Shown piece by piece: positions 5,967 to 14,251 of a stretch of DNA of 16,242 bases. The notes under the pieces are model-generated. The model saw only the letters and a program-made list of their open reading frames with translations. It was not told the DNA's origin and did no database searches. Positions within the stretch are counted from its first letter, which is position 1. Every line of letters begins with the position of its first letter. The position numbers and the translations under genes were made by a program. This stretch comes from DASXRC01 sp036506795 (GTDB taxonomy: Bacteria > Actinomycetota > Actinomycetes > Mycobacteriales > Micromonosporaceae): assembly GCA_036506795.1 (NCBI GenBank), contig DASXRC010000057.1, positions 1-16,242 on the forward strand, read 5' to 3'.

Positions 5967-7631
5967 ATGGCGGTGGACGTGCACAACCTGGAGGCGCTGC
6001 GCGAGCAAGCCCAGGCGTGGCTCGACGACGACCCGGATCCGGCCACCCAGGCCGAGCTGCGCGGCGTGCTGGACCGGCTGCCGGATTCCGCCGCGGACCT
6101 CGCCGATCGGTTCGCGGGCCTGCTGACCTTCGGTACGGCGGGCCTGCGCGGTCCGCTCCGGGCGGGACCGAACGGTATGAACCGGGCGGTGGTCCGGGCC
6201 GCGGCGGCTGGTCTGATCGCCTGGCTCGGCGTCCACGGGGCACGCGGCCCGCTGGTGATCGGGTACGACGCTCGGCGCGGCTCGCGTGAGTTCGCCGAGG
6301 AGACCGCCCGGGTAAGCACCGGCGCGGGCCGGCCTGCGATGGTGATGCCCCGGCCGCTGCCCACTCCGGTGCTCGCGTACGCCGTGCGGCGGCTGGGCGC
6401 CGCGGCCGGCGTGGTGGTCACGGCCAGCCACAACCCGCCGCAGGACAACGGCTACAAGGTCTACCTCGGCGAGGAGCTCGGCGGTCCGGTCGGCGCGGGA
6501 GCGCAGATCGTGCCGCCGGTCGATGCCGAAATCGAGGCCGCGATCCGGGCGGTCGGTCCCCTCGGCGCTGTGCCGCTGGGCGACCCGGGCGAGGTGCTCG
6601 GCGAGGAGGTCGTCGACTCTTACGTCGGCGCGGCGGCCGGCGTGGTGGACGCGGACGGGCCGCGCGACCTCGCCGTCGCGTACACTCCGCTGCACGGGGT
6701 TGGCGCGTCCGTGCTCACGGCGGCGTTTGCCCGGGCCGGGTTCCCGACGCCGGCGGTGGTTCCCGACCAGGCCGAGCCCGACCCGGCGTTCCCGACCGTT
6801 GCGTTTCCGAACCCCGAGGAGCCGGGCGCGATGGACCGGGTCCTCGCGCTCGCCGAGTCGAGCGGCGCGGACCTGGCGATCGCCAATGACCCGGACGCGG
6901 ACCGGTGCGCGGTCGCGATCCGCGACTCCCGCCATGGATGGCGGATGTTGCGCGGCGACGAGGTGGGCGCGCTGCTCGCCGACCACCTGATGCGCCGCGG
7001 CGCCCGCGGCCTGTACGCGACGACAATCGTGTCGTCCTCCCTGCTCAAGGCGGTGTGCGCCGCACGCGGCCTGCCGTACGACGAGACCCTCACCGGGTTC
7101 AAGTGGATCGTGCGGGCGCGAGGCGCCGACCTGGTCTTCGGCTACGAGGAGGCGCTCGGCTACTGCGTCGCGCCCGACCTCGTGCGGGACAAGGACGGCA
7201 TCACGGCGGCCCTGCTGGTCGCGGAGCTCGCCGCGGGTCTCAAGGCCGAGCTGCGCACGCTCGCCGACCGGCTCGACGAACTCGCCGCCGAGTTCGGCGT
7301 GTACGCCACCGACCAGCTCTCGGTCCGCGTCGACGACCTCAGCGAGATAGACGCCGCGATGGCGCACGTGCGGGCCCATCCCCCGGCAGCGTTGCTCGAC
7401 GAGCCGGTCACCTCGATCGACGACCTGCAGCCCGACGCGGATGTCCTCGTGCTGCGTACCGGCGCGGTGCGGGTGGTCGTTCGGCCGTCCGGGACGGAGC
7501 CGAAGCTCAAGGCGTACCTGGAAGTGGTGGAACCGGCGACGGACGGCGACGTGGTCGCGGCGCGGGAGCGTGCGGCGGCCTCGATCCGGGCGCTGCGCAC
7601 GGAGACCGCGGCCGCGCTGGGGATCTGGTAG
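5967..7631 (+). CDS. pmmB: Alpha-D-phosphohexomutase family enzyme (PmmB-like phosphoglucomutase/phosphomannomutase)
   Basis: The 554-residue cytosolic enzyme moves phosphate between C1 and C6 (or C5) of sugars through a phosphoserine. All four family loops are present: active-site TASHNP with Ser154, metal-binding DPDADR at 308-313, sugar-binding GYEEALGY at 392-399, and phosphate-binding RPSGTEPK at 506-513. An N-terminal segment with FGTAGLRG (55-62) is typical of the longer PgcA/PmmB subgroup. In Mycobacterium tuberculosis pmmB lies next to deoD and upp, and here upp and deoC follow within 6 kb. A role in interconverting (deoxy)ribose-1- and -5-phosphates is therefore possible as well as hexose metabolism. 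The ATG at 5967 has no strong Shine-Dalgarno; a weak -10-like TAAGAA at 5954-5959 would allow leaderless expression. The stop lies 1 bp from the convergent membrane-protein gene. Confidence 0.9.
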   Translation: MAVDVHNLEALREQAQAWLDDDPDPATQAELRGVLDRLPDSAADLADRFAGLLTFGTAGLRGPLRAGPNGMNRAVVRAAAAGLIAWLGVHGARGPLVIGYDARRGSREFAEETARVSTGAGRPAMVMPRPLPTPVLAYAVRRLGAAAGVVVTASHNPPQDNGYKVYLGEELGGPVGAGAQIVPPVDAEIEAAIRAVGPLGAVPLGDPGEVLGEEVVDSYVGAAAGVVDADGPRDLAVAYTPLHGVGASVLTAAFARAGFPTPAVVPDQAEPDPAFPTVAFPNPEEPGAMDRVLALAESSGADLAIANDPDADRCAVAIRDSRHGWRMLRGDEVGALLADHLMRRGARGLYATTIVSSSLLKAVCAARGLPYDETLTGFKWIVRARGADLVFGYEEALGYCVAPDLVRDKDGITAALLVAELAAGLKAELRTLADRLDELAAEFGVYATDQLSVRVDDLSEIDAAMAHVRAHPPAALLDEPVTSIDDLQPDADVLVLRTGAVRVVVRPSGTEPKLKAYLEVVEPATDGDVVAARERAAASIRALRTETAAALGIW

Positions 7632-7632
7632 C

Positions 7633-9519
7633 TCACCCGGGGCGCCCGGTCGACGGCGTTCCGATGCCGTTGCGGACGTCCCACAGCCACACCCCGCCGA
7701 CCCGCTCGCCCGGCCCGACGACGCCGTCGAGCAGGCGGCGCAGCGCGACCTCGTGTGGCTGGCCGGACGGTATCACCAGCACGGCGGCCCGCCAGTACGC
7801 CAGGTCGTCGGCCACCACCTTGCGGAGTTCGGGTGAGGTGGATCGCGGCACGTAGCCGGTGCGCGCGACCAGCTGTAGCAGTTCCTGCGTGCGCCGCGGC
7901 GGGGCGCCGAAGATGGCACGTCCCTCGTCGCCGCCGGGACCCAGGAAGTAGCCGCCCGCGATGGCGAACTCCAGGCGGGACCGGGCCGCGAAGCGCATTC
8001 CGCTCAGGTACCGGTCGTTCGAGAGTGGAACGAACACGATGGACCGCCCCGGGGGCACGTACTCCCGCCACCTGCCGGCCGTGACGAACTCCGGCGCCGG
8101 CGGGGTGGGCTTGACCGGGAACGGCGCGGGCACCAGCGGAATCATCGCGGCGGCGACCGCTGCGTACCCGAGCGGCCGGACCGGAACACCGCCGACTCGC
8201 AGGCGGCCAGCGGTTCGCAGCCGGTCGAGGGGCAGGGCGACGAGGACAGCGAGGATCGGCACCAGCACGAGCCCGAACCGCGTCGGAACGACCGCGTCGA
8301 GCAGCGGTAGGTGGCCGAGGTAGAGCCACGGACCGGGTATCCCGGTCCGGTGGCCGCCGACCACCAGCTCGGGACCGAGGGAGAGCGCGGCGAACACGAC
8401 GCCCGTCACCAGGGCGGCCCGCACCACGAACGACCGCCACATCCAGGCCGCGCCGAACGCGGCGAGGAGCAGCAGGGGCCACCCGAAGAACGTGTTCTCC
8501 TCGGCGGGTCCCTGGGCGACCCGAGCCGCACTGGACGCGTCGCCGGCGAGCGAAAGCCGCGCGAACGCCGGGTACGAGGCGAGGTCCGAGCCGATGTCCC
8601 GCACGCCGTCCGGCACGCCGCGGTAGCTCTGCGGCCCGAAGAACTGCACCCATAGGGGGTACGCGAGAACGACCGCCGCCACCGCCGCGGCGATCGCGAG
8701 ACCGGTGGCGAACGTCCGTGCCCCGGGCCGCACGGTCGGCCACGCGAAGGCGGCGTACGTTCCGAGAAACACCGAGCCGGCGAGCGCGGCGTAGAGGAGT
8801 ACCTCTTCGTTGATGAACGCCTGGTACGCGATGAGGACGCCGAGCACGACGCCGTTGCGTACGACCCGGCCGGGTTCGCGCAGCCGGAGCGTGCGCAGCA
8901 CGAGGATCGGCACGAGGAGCTGGGTGATCCAGTTGACGTGCCCCTGGACGTGGCTGACCAGGCCCGGTGCGAAGCCGCAGAACGCGCCCGCGACGAACGC
9001 GACCGCGCGGGACCCGACGAGATGTCGGGAGAACAGCCAGTACCAGGCCGCCGCGGTGCCGGCGAGCCCGAGCACGAGCAGCACCGCGAACGACGTCTGC
9101 GGCCCGAACAGCAGGGTGACCGGGGTGAGCGGGACGCCCAGACCCAGCACCGACGTGTTGGCCATCAGGTTCACGCCGTGCGGAACGTTCATCCGGTCGG
9201 TGACGAATGGGTTGACGCCGTCGGTCACCACCCGGGCCGCATGGGCAAGCGCCCACTGGAAGAAGGCGTGGTCCTGCGGGTTCACCGCGGGTGTGCGGCT
9301 GTCGAGGTTGAGCCACAGCCCGCCGCTGATGACGACCGCGGCCACTAGGTACGCCGCGGCGGCGGCGAGGTCGGGCAGCAGCCGGCGGAGTCGCGGACGG
9401 TGCGCCAGGCGGTTGCGGGCGTGCAGGGGACGATAGCGTTCGACACGCTGGCCAGTACCGACGGTAAGCGTCACGAACCCGGAGCGTAACGGCTGCCGCC
9501 GGCTTAGTCTCGTAAGCAC
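7633..9519 (-). CDS. Large polytopic membrane protein, probable GT-C-fold glycosyltransferase
   Basis: This 628-residue protein has a basic N-terminal tail (about 1-48), then about ten hydrophobic spans between 50 and 465, and a soluble C-terminal domain (about 470-628). The first extracytoplasmic loop contains NPQDHAFFQWALAHAARVV with Asp83. GT-C enzymes that use polyprenyl-phosphate sugars carry their catalytic acidic residue in this position. A second polar motif, INEEVLLY (236-243), lies in the membrane region. The exact donor and acceptor are unknown, and a GT-C assignment rests on topology and the loop motif only. The GTG start at 9519 is supported by GGGAGG 6 nt upstream. It is divergent from the methyltransferase, consistent with joint action on a cell-envelope glycolipid, which is inference. 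Confidence 0.75.
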   Translation of the reverse strand: MLTRLSRRQPLRSGFVTLTVGTGQRVERYRPLHARNRLAHRPRLRRLLPDLAAAAAYLVAAVVISGGLWLNLDSRTPAVNPQDHAFFQWALAHAARVVTDGVNPFVTDRMNVPHGVNLMANTSVLGLGVPLTPVTLLFGPQTSFAVLLVLGLAGTAAAWYWLFSRHLVGSRAVAFVAGAFCGFAPGLVSHVQGHVNWITQLLVPILVLRTLRLREPGRVVRNGVVLGVLIAYQAFINEEVLLYAALAGSVFLGTYAAFAWPTVRPGARTFATGLAIAAAVAAVVLAYPLWVQFFGPQSYRGVPDGVRDIGSDLASYPAFARLSLAGDASSAARVAQGPAEENTFFGWPLLLLAAFGAAWMWRSFVVRAALVTGVVFAALSLGPELVVGGHRTGIPGPWLYLGHLPLLDAVVPTRFGLVLVPILAVLVALPLDRLRTAGRLRVGGVPVRPLGYAAVAAAMIPLVPAPFPVKPTPPAPEFVTAGRWREYVPPGRSIVFVPLSNDRYLSGMRFAARSRLEFAIAGGYFLGPGGDEGRAIFGAPPRRTQELLQLVARTGYVPRSTSPELRKVVADDLAYWRAAVLVIPSGQPHEVALRRLLDGVVGPGERVGGVWLWDVRNGIGTPSTGRPG

Positions 9520-9562
9520 AATTGCCTCCCGCTTGGCGCTATTAGTGACTTCCCGCTTTACC

Positions 9563-9576
9563 GGGCCGTTAGGCCC
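9563..9576. repeat. Hairpin 1 of the 9520-9717 spacer
   Basis: GGGCC (9563-9567) and GGCCC (9572-9576) form a perfect 5-bp stem closed by a GTTA tetraloop. It is the first of three consecutive hairpins between the divergent membrane-protein and methyltransferase genes. Confidence 0.55.
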
Positions 9577-9618
9577 TGCGAAGGGTGATCGAGCGGCCGC
9601 TGGGGAACGACCGAGCTA

Positions 9619-9643
9619 CACCGGGCGGATCGCGGACCCGGTG
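9619..9643. repeat. Hairpin 2 of the 9520-9717 spacer
   Basis: CACCGGG (9619-9625) and CCCGGTG (9637-9643) form a perfect 7-bp stem with an 11-nt loop. No known RNA family is recognised in it or its neighbours. Confidence 0.6.
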
Positions 9644-9650
9644 CAGGAGC

Positions 9651-9688
9651 CTCACGCCCGCTCGGAAGGGAAACCGGACGGGCGTGAG
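9651..9688. repeat. Hairpin 3, a strong 10-bp stem upstream of the methyltransferase
   Basis: CTCACGCCCG (9651-9660) and CGGGCGTGAG (9679-9688) are perfect inverted repeats around an 18-nt loop that can itself close with TCGG/CCGG. It ends 29 nt before the methyltransferase ATG, so in RNA it would sit in the 5' leader. As DNA it could instead be an operator for the divergent genes. It has no U-tract, so a simple terminator is less likely. Confidence 0.65.
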
Positions 9689-9717
9689 TGCGCGGCCATG
9701 GCAGAGCGAGGATGGGG

Positions 9718-10449
9718 ATGAGCGACGTGAGCGGCGGCCGGGTGCTCAACGGCGACCAGGCGGTGCAGGGCGAGGTGTTGGAGGGGCTGGCGGAGGCGCA
9801 CAACCACCGCCGCTGGTTCGCGGCCCTGGCTAGGCCGTACCTCGGCGATGACCCGATCGAAGTCGGCAGCGGGCTGGGCGACTACGCGCTGGAGTGGGCG
9901 CGCACGGTCCCTCGCTTCACCGCGACGGAGGCGGATCCCGACCGACTGCTCGAGCTGAAGGATCGGCTGGCCGGACACGACCGCATCGAGGTTCGGGAGC
10001 TCCACCTGCCCACCGAGGAGGTCGGCCACCACAGCGCGCTGGTCAGCTTCAACGTGCTCGAACACATCGAGGACGACGTGGAGGCGCTGCGGAGTATGGC
10101 CGGGCTCGTGCGGCCCGGTGCTCCGCTGGTCGTGGTCGTGCCGGCGTTCCCGATCGCGATGAGCCGGATCGACATCGCCACTGGGCACGTCCGCCGGTAC
10201 ACCAAGCGCAGCCTTGCCGCGACGATCCGCGCCGCCGGGCTCGAGCTCGAGCGCATCGAGTACGCCAACTCCGTCGGCTTTCTCTGCTACTTCCTGACCG
10301 CGAAGGTACTGGGCCTGGCCCCGCGCAAGGGGCCGCTCATCCGGGTCTACGACCGGATCGTCGCGCCGGTCACCCGCTGGGCGGAGGCGCGGGTCCGACC
10401 GCCGTTCGGCCAGTCCGTCCTCGCCGTGGCCCGGGTGCCGACCGAGTAG
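9718..10449 (+). CDS. Class I SAM-dependent methyltransferase
   Basis: This 243-residue protein has the Rossmann-fold motif I IEVGSGLGDYA (47-57), the acidic strand-2 end TEAD (70-73), and motif IV/post-I FNVLEHIEDD (111-120). GHVRRYTKRSL (156-166) follows, typical of methyltransferases found beside glycosyltransferases. The substrate is unknown. Starts are possible at GTG 9688, ATG 9712 and ATG 9718. I choose 9718 because GAGG at 9708-9711 gives a 6-nt spacing, whereas it abuts 9712. The gene follows an unusual leader with three hairpins and diverges from the GT-C-like gene, suggesting a shared envelope-modification task. It ends 5 bp from the convergent GPP34 gene. Confidence 0.88.
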   Translation: MSDVSGGRVLNGDQAVQGEVLEGLAEAHNHRRWFAALARPYLGDDPIEVGSGLGDYALEWARTVPRFTATEADPDRLLELKDRLAGHDRIEVRELHLPTEEVGHHSALVSFNVLEHIEDDVEALRSMAGLVRPGAPLVVVVPAFPIAMSRIDIATGHVRRYTKRSLAATIRAAGLELERIEYANSVGFLCYFLTAKVLGLAPRKGPLIRVYDRIVAPVTRWAEARVRPPFGQSVLAVARVPTE

Positions 10450-10454
10450 GCCGG

Positions 10455-11135
10455 TCAGACCCGGGGCGTACCCAGCGCCGTCTTGATGGCGGCGGTCAGC
10501 GCGGCGATGACGAGCGCAACCGATGGGCGTACGGTCGAATCCTCCAGCCCGGCCGTGCCGGTGAAGCCGGCCGTGCCCGCGATCTCCTGCAGCCGGCGCT
10601 GCGCGGCCGCCACCTCACCCGGGGGTAGCCCCAGCGCCGGCTCCATGCGCGCCGCCGCGACGAGCGTGGCCAGCGCGGCGGTCCGCTCGTCCGGAGTCTC
10701 CTCGCCCGTCAACGCCGCGCCGAGCCGGGCCCGTACCTCGGCTTCGACCGAGCGGTCAATCGCAGGATAGCGATGCACCTCGATGTATTCCAGGGCGGTC
10801 TCGTCGACCTGGCGCAGCACGCCGCGGGCGACCAGGTCGGCCAGCACCCGGTTGCGCAGCCGGTGTCGCAGCCGCTGCACCCAGGACTCCGGCGTGTGCG
10901 GCGTGTCGGCCGCCATCCGGGCCAGAACGTCGTCCTCGATCGGCTCGCCGGTCGGGGTGGGGTCGCGGACCACGAGCACGTCGCCGGCCAGTGCGATCCG
11001 GCCGGCGAGCGTGAGCTCCACGAGGACGGCCGCGGCCATGCTCAGGTCCAGGCCGATCTGCGAGCCGGTGGGCTTGCCGGTCTCGTCGTCGTACGCGAGG
11101 AGAAGCAATTCCTCGGCGAGCGCAACAGCGGTCAT
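10455..11135 (-). CDS. GPP34 (GOLPH3-like) family protein
   Basis: The 226-residue protein begins MTAVALAEELLLLAYDDETGKP. It carries the GPP34 pattern: an N-terminal LxEELLLLA helix, ALVELTLAGRIAL near 35-48, and a later LRNRVLADLVARGVLRQ helix pair. In eukaryotes the family (GOLPH3) binds PI4P and retains Golgi enzymes. Actinobacteria encode many copies whose role is largely unknown. The C-terminus ends in a hydrophobic helix (PSVALVIAALTAAIKTAL), which may attach to membranes. It starts 15 nt after the upp stop on the same strand with no Shine-Dalgarno, so it is probably the second gene of a upp operon. Confidence 0.85.
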   Translation of the reverse strand: MTAVALAEELLLLAYDDETGKPTGSQIGLDLSMAAAVLVELTLAGRIALAGDVLVVRDPTPTGEPIEDDVLARMAADTPHTPESWVQRLRHRLRNRVLADLVARGVLRQVDETALEYIEVHRYPAIDRSVEAEVRARLGAALTGEETPDERTAALATLVAAARMEPALGLPPGEVAAAQRRLQEIAGTAGFTGTAGLEDSTVRPSVALVIAALTAAIKTALGTPRV

Positions 11136-11150
11136 GGCCCGGAACGCTAC

Positions 11151-11783
11151 TCAGAACCGTGGCATGCCGCCGAACTGCCGGTCGCCGGCGTCACCCAGGC
11201 CCGGCACGATGAACATCTTCTCGTTCAGGCTAGCGTCGATCGCCGCCGTCACGAGCCGGAGCGGCAACCGCGAGCGCTCCAGGCGACGGATGCCCTCCGG
11301 CGCGGCGAGGACACAGATCACCGTGATGTCGGTGCCGCCCCGGTCGGCCAGCAGCCGGCAGCAGTGCTCGAGCGACCCGCCCGTGGCGAGCATCGGGTCG
11401 AGCACGAGCACCGGCAACCCGGTGAGATCCGCGGGCAGCGACTCCATGTACGCGCGGGGCTCGAACGTCCTCTCGTCGCGGGCCAGCCCGACGAAGCCCA
11501 TCGACGACTCGGGCAGCAGCGCCAGCGCCGAGTCGGCCATGCCCAGCCCCGCGCGTAGCACCGGGACCAGCAGCGGTGGGTTCGCGATCCGGATTCCCTC
11601 GGCCATCGCGACCGGGGTCTGCACCGGGTACCGCTCGGCCGGGAAGGCGCGGGCTGCCTCGTACACCAGCATGGTGGTGAGCTCGTGCAGCGCGGCCCGG
11701 AACGCGCCCGAATCCGTGCGGGCGTCGCGCATCGCGGTCAGCCGTGACTGCGCGAGCGGATGGTCCACGACGAGTACGTCCAC
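11151..11783 (-). CDS. upp: Uracil phosphoribosyltransferase
   Basis: This 210-residue enzyme converts uracil and PRPP to UMP in pyrimidine salvage. It shows the PRPP-binding loop LVLDPMLATGGS (126-137), the uracil-binding C-terminus FIVPGLGDAGDRQFG (191-205), and the LRAGLGM loop at 76-82. Length and motifs match complete Upp proteins. The GTG at 11783 is the start that gives the canonical N-terminus (VDVLVVDHPL); only a weak GTAGGG precedes it. It is divergent from deoC by 75 bp and is followed by the GPP34 gene in the same orientation. Upp and DeoC side by side point to nucleoside salvage as the theme of this stretch. Confidence 0.95.
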   Translation of the reverse strand: MDVLVVDHPLAQSRLTAMRDARTDSGAFRAALHELTTMLVYEAARAFPAERYPVQTPVAMAEGIRIANPPLLVPVLRAGLGMADSALALLPESSMGFVGLARDERTFEPRAYMESLPADLTGLPVLVLDPMLATGGSLEHCCRLLADRGGTDITVICVLAAPEGIRRLERSRLPLRLVTAAIDASLNEKMFIVPGLGDAGDRQFGGMPRF

Positions 11784-11845
11784 GCGTGCACCCTACCGCG
11801 TCGATCATGGCGACGCGGACGACAATTCGGACAGCCGGCCGCGCG

Positions 11846-11851
11846 TAGACT
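11846..11851 (+). promoter_or_regulatory. -10 box of a leaderless deoC promoter
   Basis: TAGACT fits the actinobacterial TANNNT -10 consensus and lies 7 nt before the deoC ATG at 11859. That spacing places the transcription start at or next to the start codon, i.e. a leaderless message, and fits the absence of a Shine-Dalgarno. No convincing -35 is visible. Confidence 0.55.
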
Positions 11852-11858
11852 CGCCCGT

Positions 11859-12815
11859 ATGACGGCTACGGCGGCGCGGCCGGCCGACCCGACCGAGGTG
11901 GTCCGCTCGGAATCGGCGCTGCGGACCTTCCTGCACGGGCTGCCCGGCGTGGACCAGGTGGGCGCCGAGCAGCGTGCGGCGATGTTGAGCACCCGGTCAA
12001 TCAAGACCACGGCCAAGCAGTGGGCGATCGATCTCGCCATCCGGATGGTCGACCTGACCACCCTGGAGGGCGCGGACACGCACGGGAAGGTGCGGGCGCT
12101 GTGCGCCAAAGCGCGGCGGCCCGATCCCGAGGATCCGTCGTGCCCGTCGGTCGCGGCGATCTGCGTGTACCCGTCGATGGTGCCGACCGCGGCGGCCGAG
12201 CTCGCCGGCTCGGGCGTCCACGTGGCGAGCGTCGCGACCGCGTTCCCGTCCGGGCAGGCCCCGCTGGCGGTCAAGGTCGCCGACACCGAGGCCGCGGTGG
12301 CCGCTGGCGCCGATGAGATCGACATGGTGATCAACCGAGGCGCCTTCCTGGCCGGTCGGTACCGCGAGGTATACGACGAGATCGTGGCCATCAAAGCCGC
12401 CTGCGGCGACGCCCATCTCAAGGTCATTCTCGAGACCGGCGAGCTGGCGACGTACGACAACGTGCGGCGCGCCTCCTGGCTGGCGATGCTCGCCGGCGGG
12501 GACTTCATCAAGACCTCGACCGGCAAGGTCACCCCCGCCGCCACGCTGCCGGTGACGCTGATCATGCTCGAGGCGGTCCGCGACTACCTCGACGCGACCG
12601 GTCGGCGGGTGGGCGTCAAGCCGGCCGGCGGGATCCGCACCTCGAAGGACGCGATCCGGTACCTGGTCCTGGTCAACGAGACCGCCGGCGATGGCTGGCT
12701 CGACCCGGACTTCTTCCGGTTCGGCGCCTCCACACTGCTCAACGACCTGTTGATGCAGCGCTCCAAGATGAAGACCGGGCGTTACTCCGGTCCCGACTAC
12801 TTCACGCTGGATTGA
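11859..12815 (+). CDS. deoC: Deoxyribose-phosphate aldolase
   Basis: This 318-residue enzyme cleaves 2-deoxyribose-5-phosphate to glyceraldehyde-3-phosphate and acetaldehyde. The Schiff-base lysine is Lys218 in DFIKTSTGK, with Lys223 in the same motif, Lys254 in VKPAGGIRT and Asp155 in DEIDMVIN. These match the E. coli DERA residues K167, K172, K201 and D102. The length corresponds to the longer, animal-like DeoC group rather than the 259-residue E. coli form. ATG at 11859 is chosen over upstream in-frame codons because of the -10 box 7 nt before it and the missing Shine-Dalgarno. Only 2 bp separate its stop from the aldehyde dehydrogenase ATG, so the acetaldehyde formed can be handled by the co-expressed neighbour. 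Confidence 0.95.
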   Translation: MTATAARPADPTEVVRSESALRTFLHGLPGVDQVGAEQRAAMLSTRSIKTTAKQWAIDLAIRMVDLTTLEGADTHGKVRALCAKARRPDPEDPSCPSVAAICVYPSMVPTAAAELAGSGVHVASVATAFPSGQAPLAVKVADTEAAVAAGADEIDMVINRGAFLAGRYREVYDEIVAIKAACGDAHLKVILETGELATYDNVRRASWLAMLAGGDFIKTSTGKVTPAATLPVTLIMLEAVRDYLDATGRRVGVKPAGGIRTSKDAIRYLVLVNETAGDGWLDPDFFRFGASTLLNDLLMQRSKMKTGRYSGPDYFTLD

Positions 12816-12817
12816 CC

Positions 12818-14251
12818 ATGGCCTTCGAATACGCCCCGGCGCCCGAGTCCCGCTCCATTGTGGACATCAAGCCGTCGTACGGGCTGTTCATCAACGGCGA
12901 GTTCGTCGAGCCGACCGACGGCACCCTCTTCAAGACCATCTCCCCGGCGACCGAAGAGGTGCTGGCCGAGGTGCCCGCGGCCGGTGAGGCGGACGTGGAC
13001 CGCGCGGTCCGGGCCGCCCGGACGGCGCACGAGACGGTGTGGGGGTCGATGGCCGGCGCCGACCGGGCCAAGTACCTCTACCGGATCGCCCGGATCATCC
13101 AGGAGCGTTCGCGCGAGCTCGCGGTGCTGGAGTCGCTGGACAACGGCAAGCCCATCCGCGAGTCCCGCGACGTCGACGTGCCGCTGGTGGCCGCGCACTT
13201 CTTCTACTACGCCGGCTGGGCAGACAAGCTGCCGTACGCCGGGTTCGGCCCGGCGCCTCGCCCGATCGGGGTTGCCGGCCAGGTCATCCCATGGAACTTC
13301 CCGCTGCTGATGCTGGCCTGGAAGATCGCGCCGGCACTCGCGTGCGGCAACACCGTCGTGCTCAAGCCGGCCGAGACGACGCCGCTGACCGCGCTGGTGT
13401 TCGCGGAGATCTGCCAGCAGGCCGAACTGCCGCCCGGCGTCGTCAACATCATCACCGGCGCGGGCGAGACCGGTGCGGCGCTGGTCAACCACCCCCGCGT
13501 TGACAAGGTGGCGTTCACCGGGTCGACCGAGGTGGGCCGTGCGATCGCCAAGTCGGTCGCGGGCACGACCAAGCGGGTCACGCTGGAGCTGGGTGGCAAG
13601 GCCGCGAACATCGTGTTCGACGACGCGCCGATCGACCAGGCGGTCGAGGGCATCGTCAACGGCATCTTCTTCAACCAGGGCCACGTCTGCTGCGCCGGCT
13701 CGCGCCTGCTGGTCCAGGAGTCGGTCGCGGAGGAGCTGTTGGCGTCCCTGAAGCGCCGGATGACCCGGCTGCGCATCGGCGACCCGCTCGACAAGAACAC
13801 CGACATCGGAGCCATCAACTCGGCGGCCCAGCTCGACCGCATCCGTACGCTCTCCGAGATCGGCTCGCAGGAGGGCGCGGAGCGCTGGTCGCCGCCGTGC
13901 CAGCTGCCGGACCGCGGCTTCTGGTTCGCGCCGACCATCTTCACCGGCGTATCGCAGGCGCACCGCATCGCGCGCGAGGAGATCTTCGGGCCGGTGCTGT
14001 CGGTGCTGACCTTCCGCACGCCGGCCGAGGCGGTGGAGAAGGCCAACAACACACCGTACGGCCTGTCGGCGGGCGTGTGGACGGAGAAGGGCTCCCGGAT
14101 CCTGCGGGTCGCCGATCAGTTGCGGGCCGGCGTCGTGTGGGCGAACACGTTCAACAAGTTCGACCCGTCCGCCCCGTTCGGCGGGTACAAGGAGTCGGGT
14201 TACGGCCGGGAGGGTGGCCGGCACGGGTTGGAGGCCTACCTTGCCCACTAA
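12818..14251 (+). CDS. Aldehyde dehydrogenase, catalytic (ALDH16-type N-terminal half)
   Basis: The 477-residue NAD(P)+-dependent dehydrogenase is complete. It has Asn160 in PWNFPLLMLAWK, cofactor Lys183 in LKPAETT, the FTGSTEVG loop (233-240), general base Glu257 in LELGGKAANIVFDD, and nucleophile Cys291 in FNQGHVCCAGSR. The usual GQxC is GHVC. EEIFGPV and the terminal PFGGYKESGYGRE are also present. Sequence features resemble the catalytic half of ALDH16 proteins. The deoC gene directly upstream suggests oxidation of the acetaldehyde released from deoxyribose. ATG at 12818, 2 bp after the deoC stop, is preferred over an overlapping TTG at 12812. The last 11 nt overlap the next gene. Confidence 0.93.
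   Translation: MAFEYAPAPESRSIVDIKPSYGLFINGEFVEPTDGTLFKTISPATEEVLAEVPAAGEADVDRAVRAARTAHETVWGSMAGADRAKYLYRIARIIQERSRELAVLESLDNGKPIRESRDVDVPLVAAHFFYYAGWADKLPYAGFGPAPRPIGVAGQVIPWNFPLLMLAWKIAPALACGNTVVLKPAETTPLTALVFAEICQQAELPPGVVNIITGAGETGAALVNHPRVDKVAFTGSTEVGRAIAKSVAGTTKRVTLELGGKAANIVFDDAPIDQAVEGIVNGIFFNQGHVCCAGSRLLVQESVAEELLASLKRRMTRLRIGDPLDKNTDIGAINSAAQLDRIRTLSEIGSQEGAERWSPPCQLPDRGFWFAPTIFTGVSQAHRIAREEIFGPVLSVLTFRTPAEAVEKANNTPYGLSAGVWTEKGSRILRVADQLRAGVVWANTFNKFDPSAPFGGYKESGYGREGGRHGLEAYLAH

Noticed and set aside
7160..9316. 718-codon minus-strand frame overlapping the membrane-protein gene
   Set aside because: Very Arg/Pro/Ala-rich shadow of the real gene in another frame; it lacks membrane spans and known motifs and also crosses the end of the mutase gene.
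9541..9690. c-di-AMP (ydaO-type) riboswitch, suggested by a TGGGGAACGACCGAGCTA stretch near 9601
   Set aside because: The conserved closing segment around CCGTCAGCTAACC and the expected order of elements are missing, so only an unassigned set of hairpins is reported.
10441..10460. Terminator between the methyltransferase and GPP34 genes
   Set aside because: The convergent stops are 5 bp apart and no stem-loop fits in the gap.
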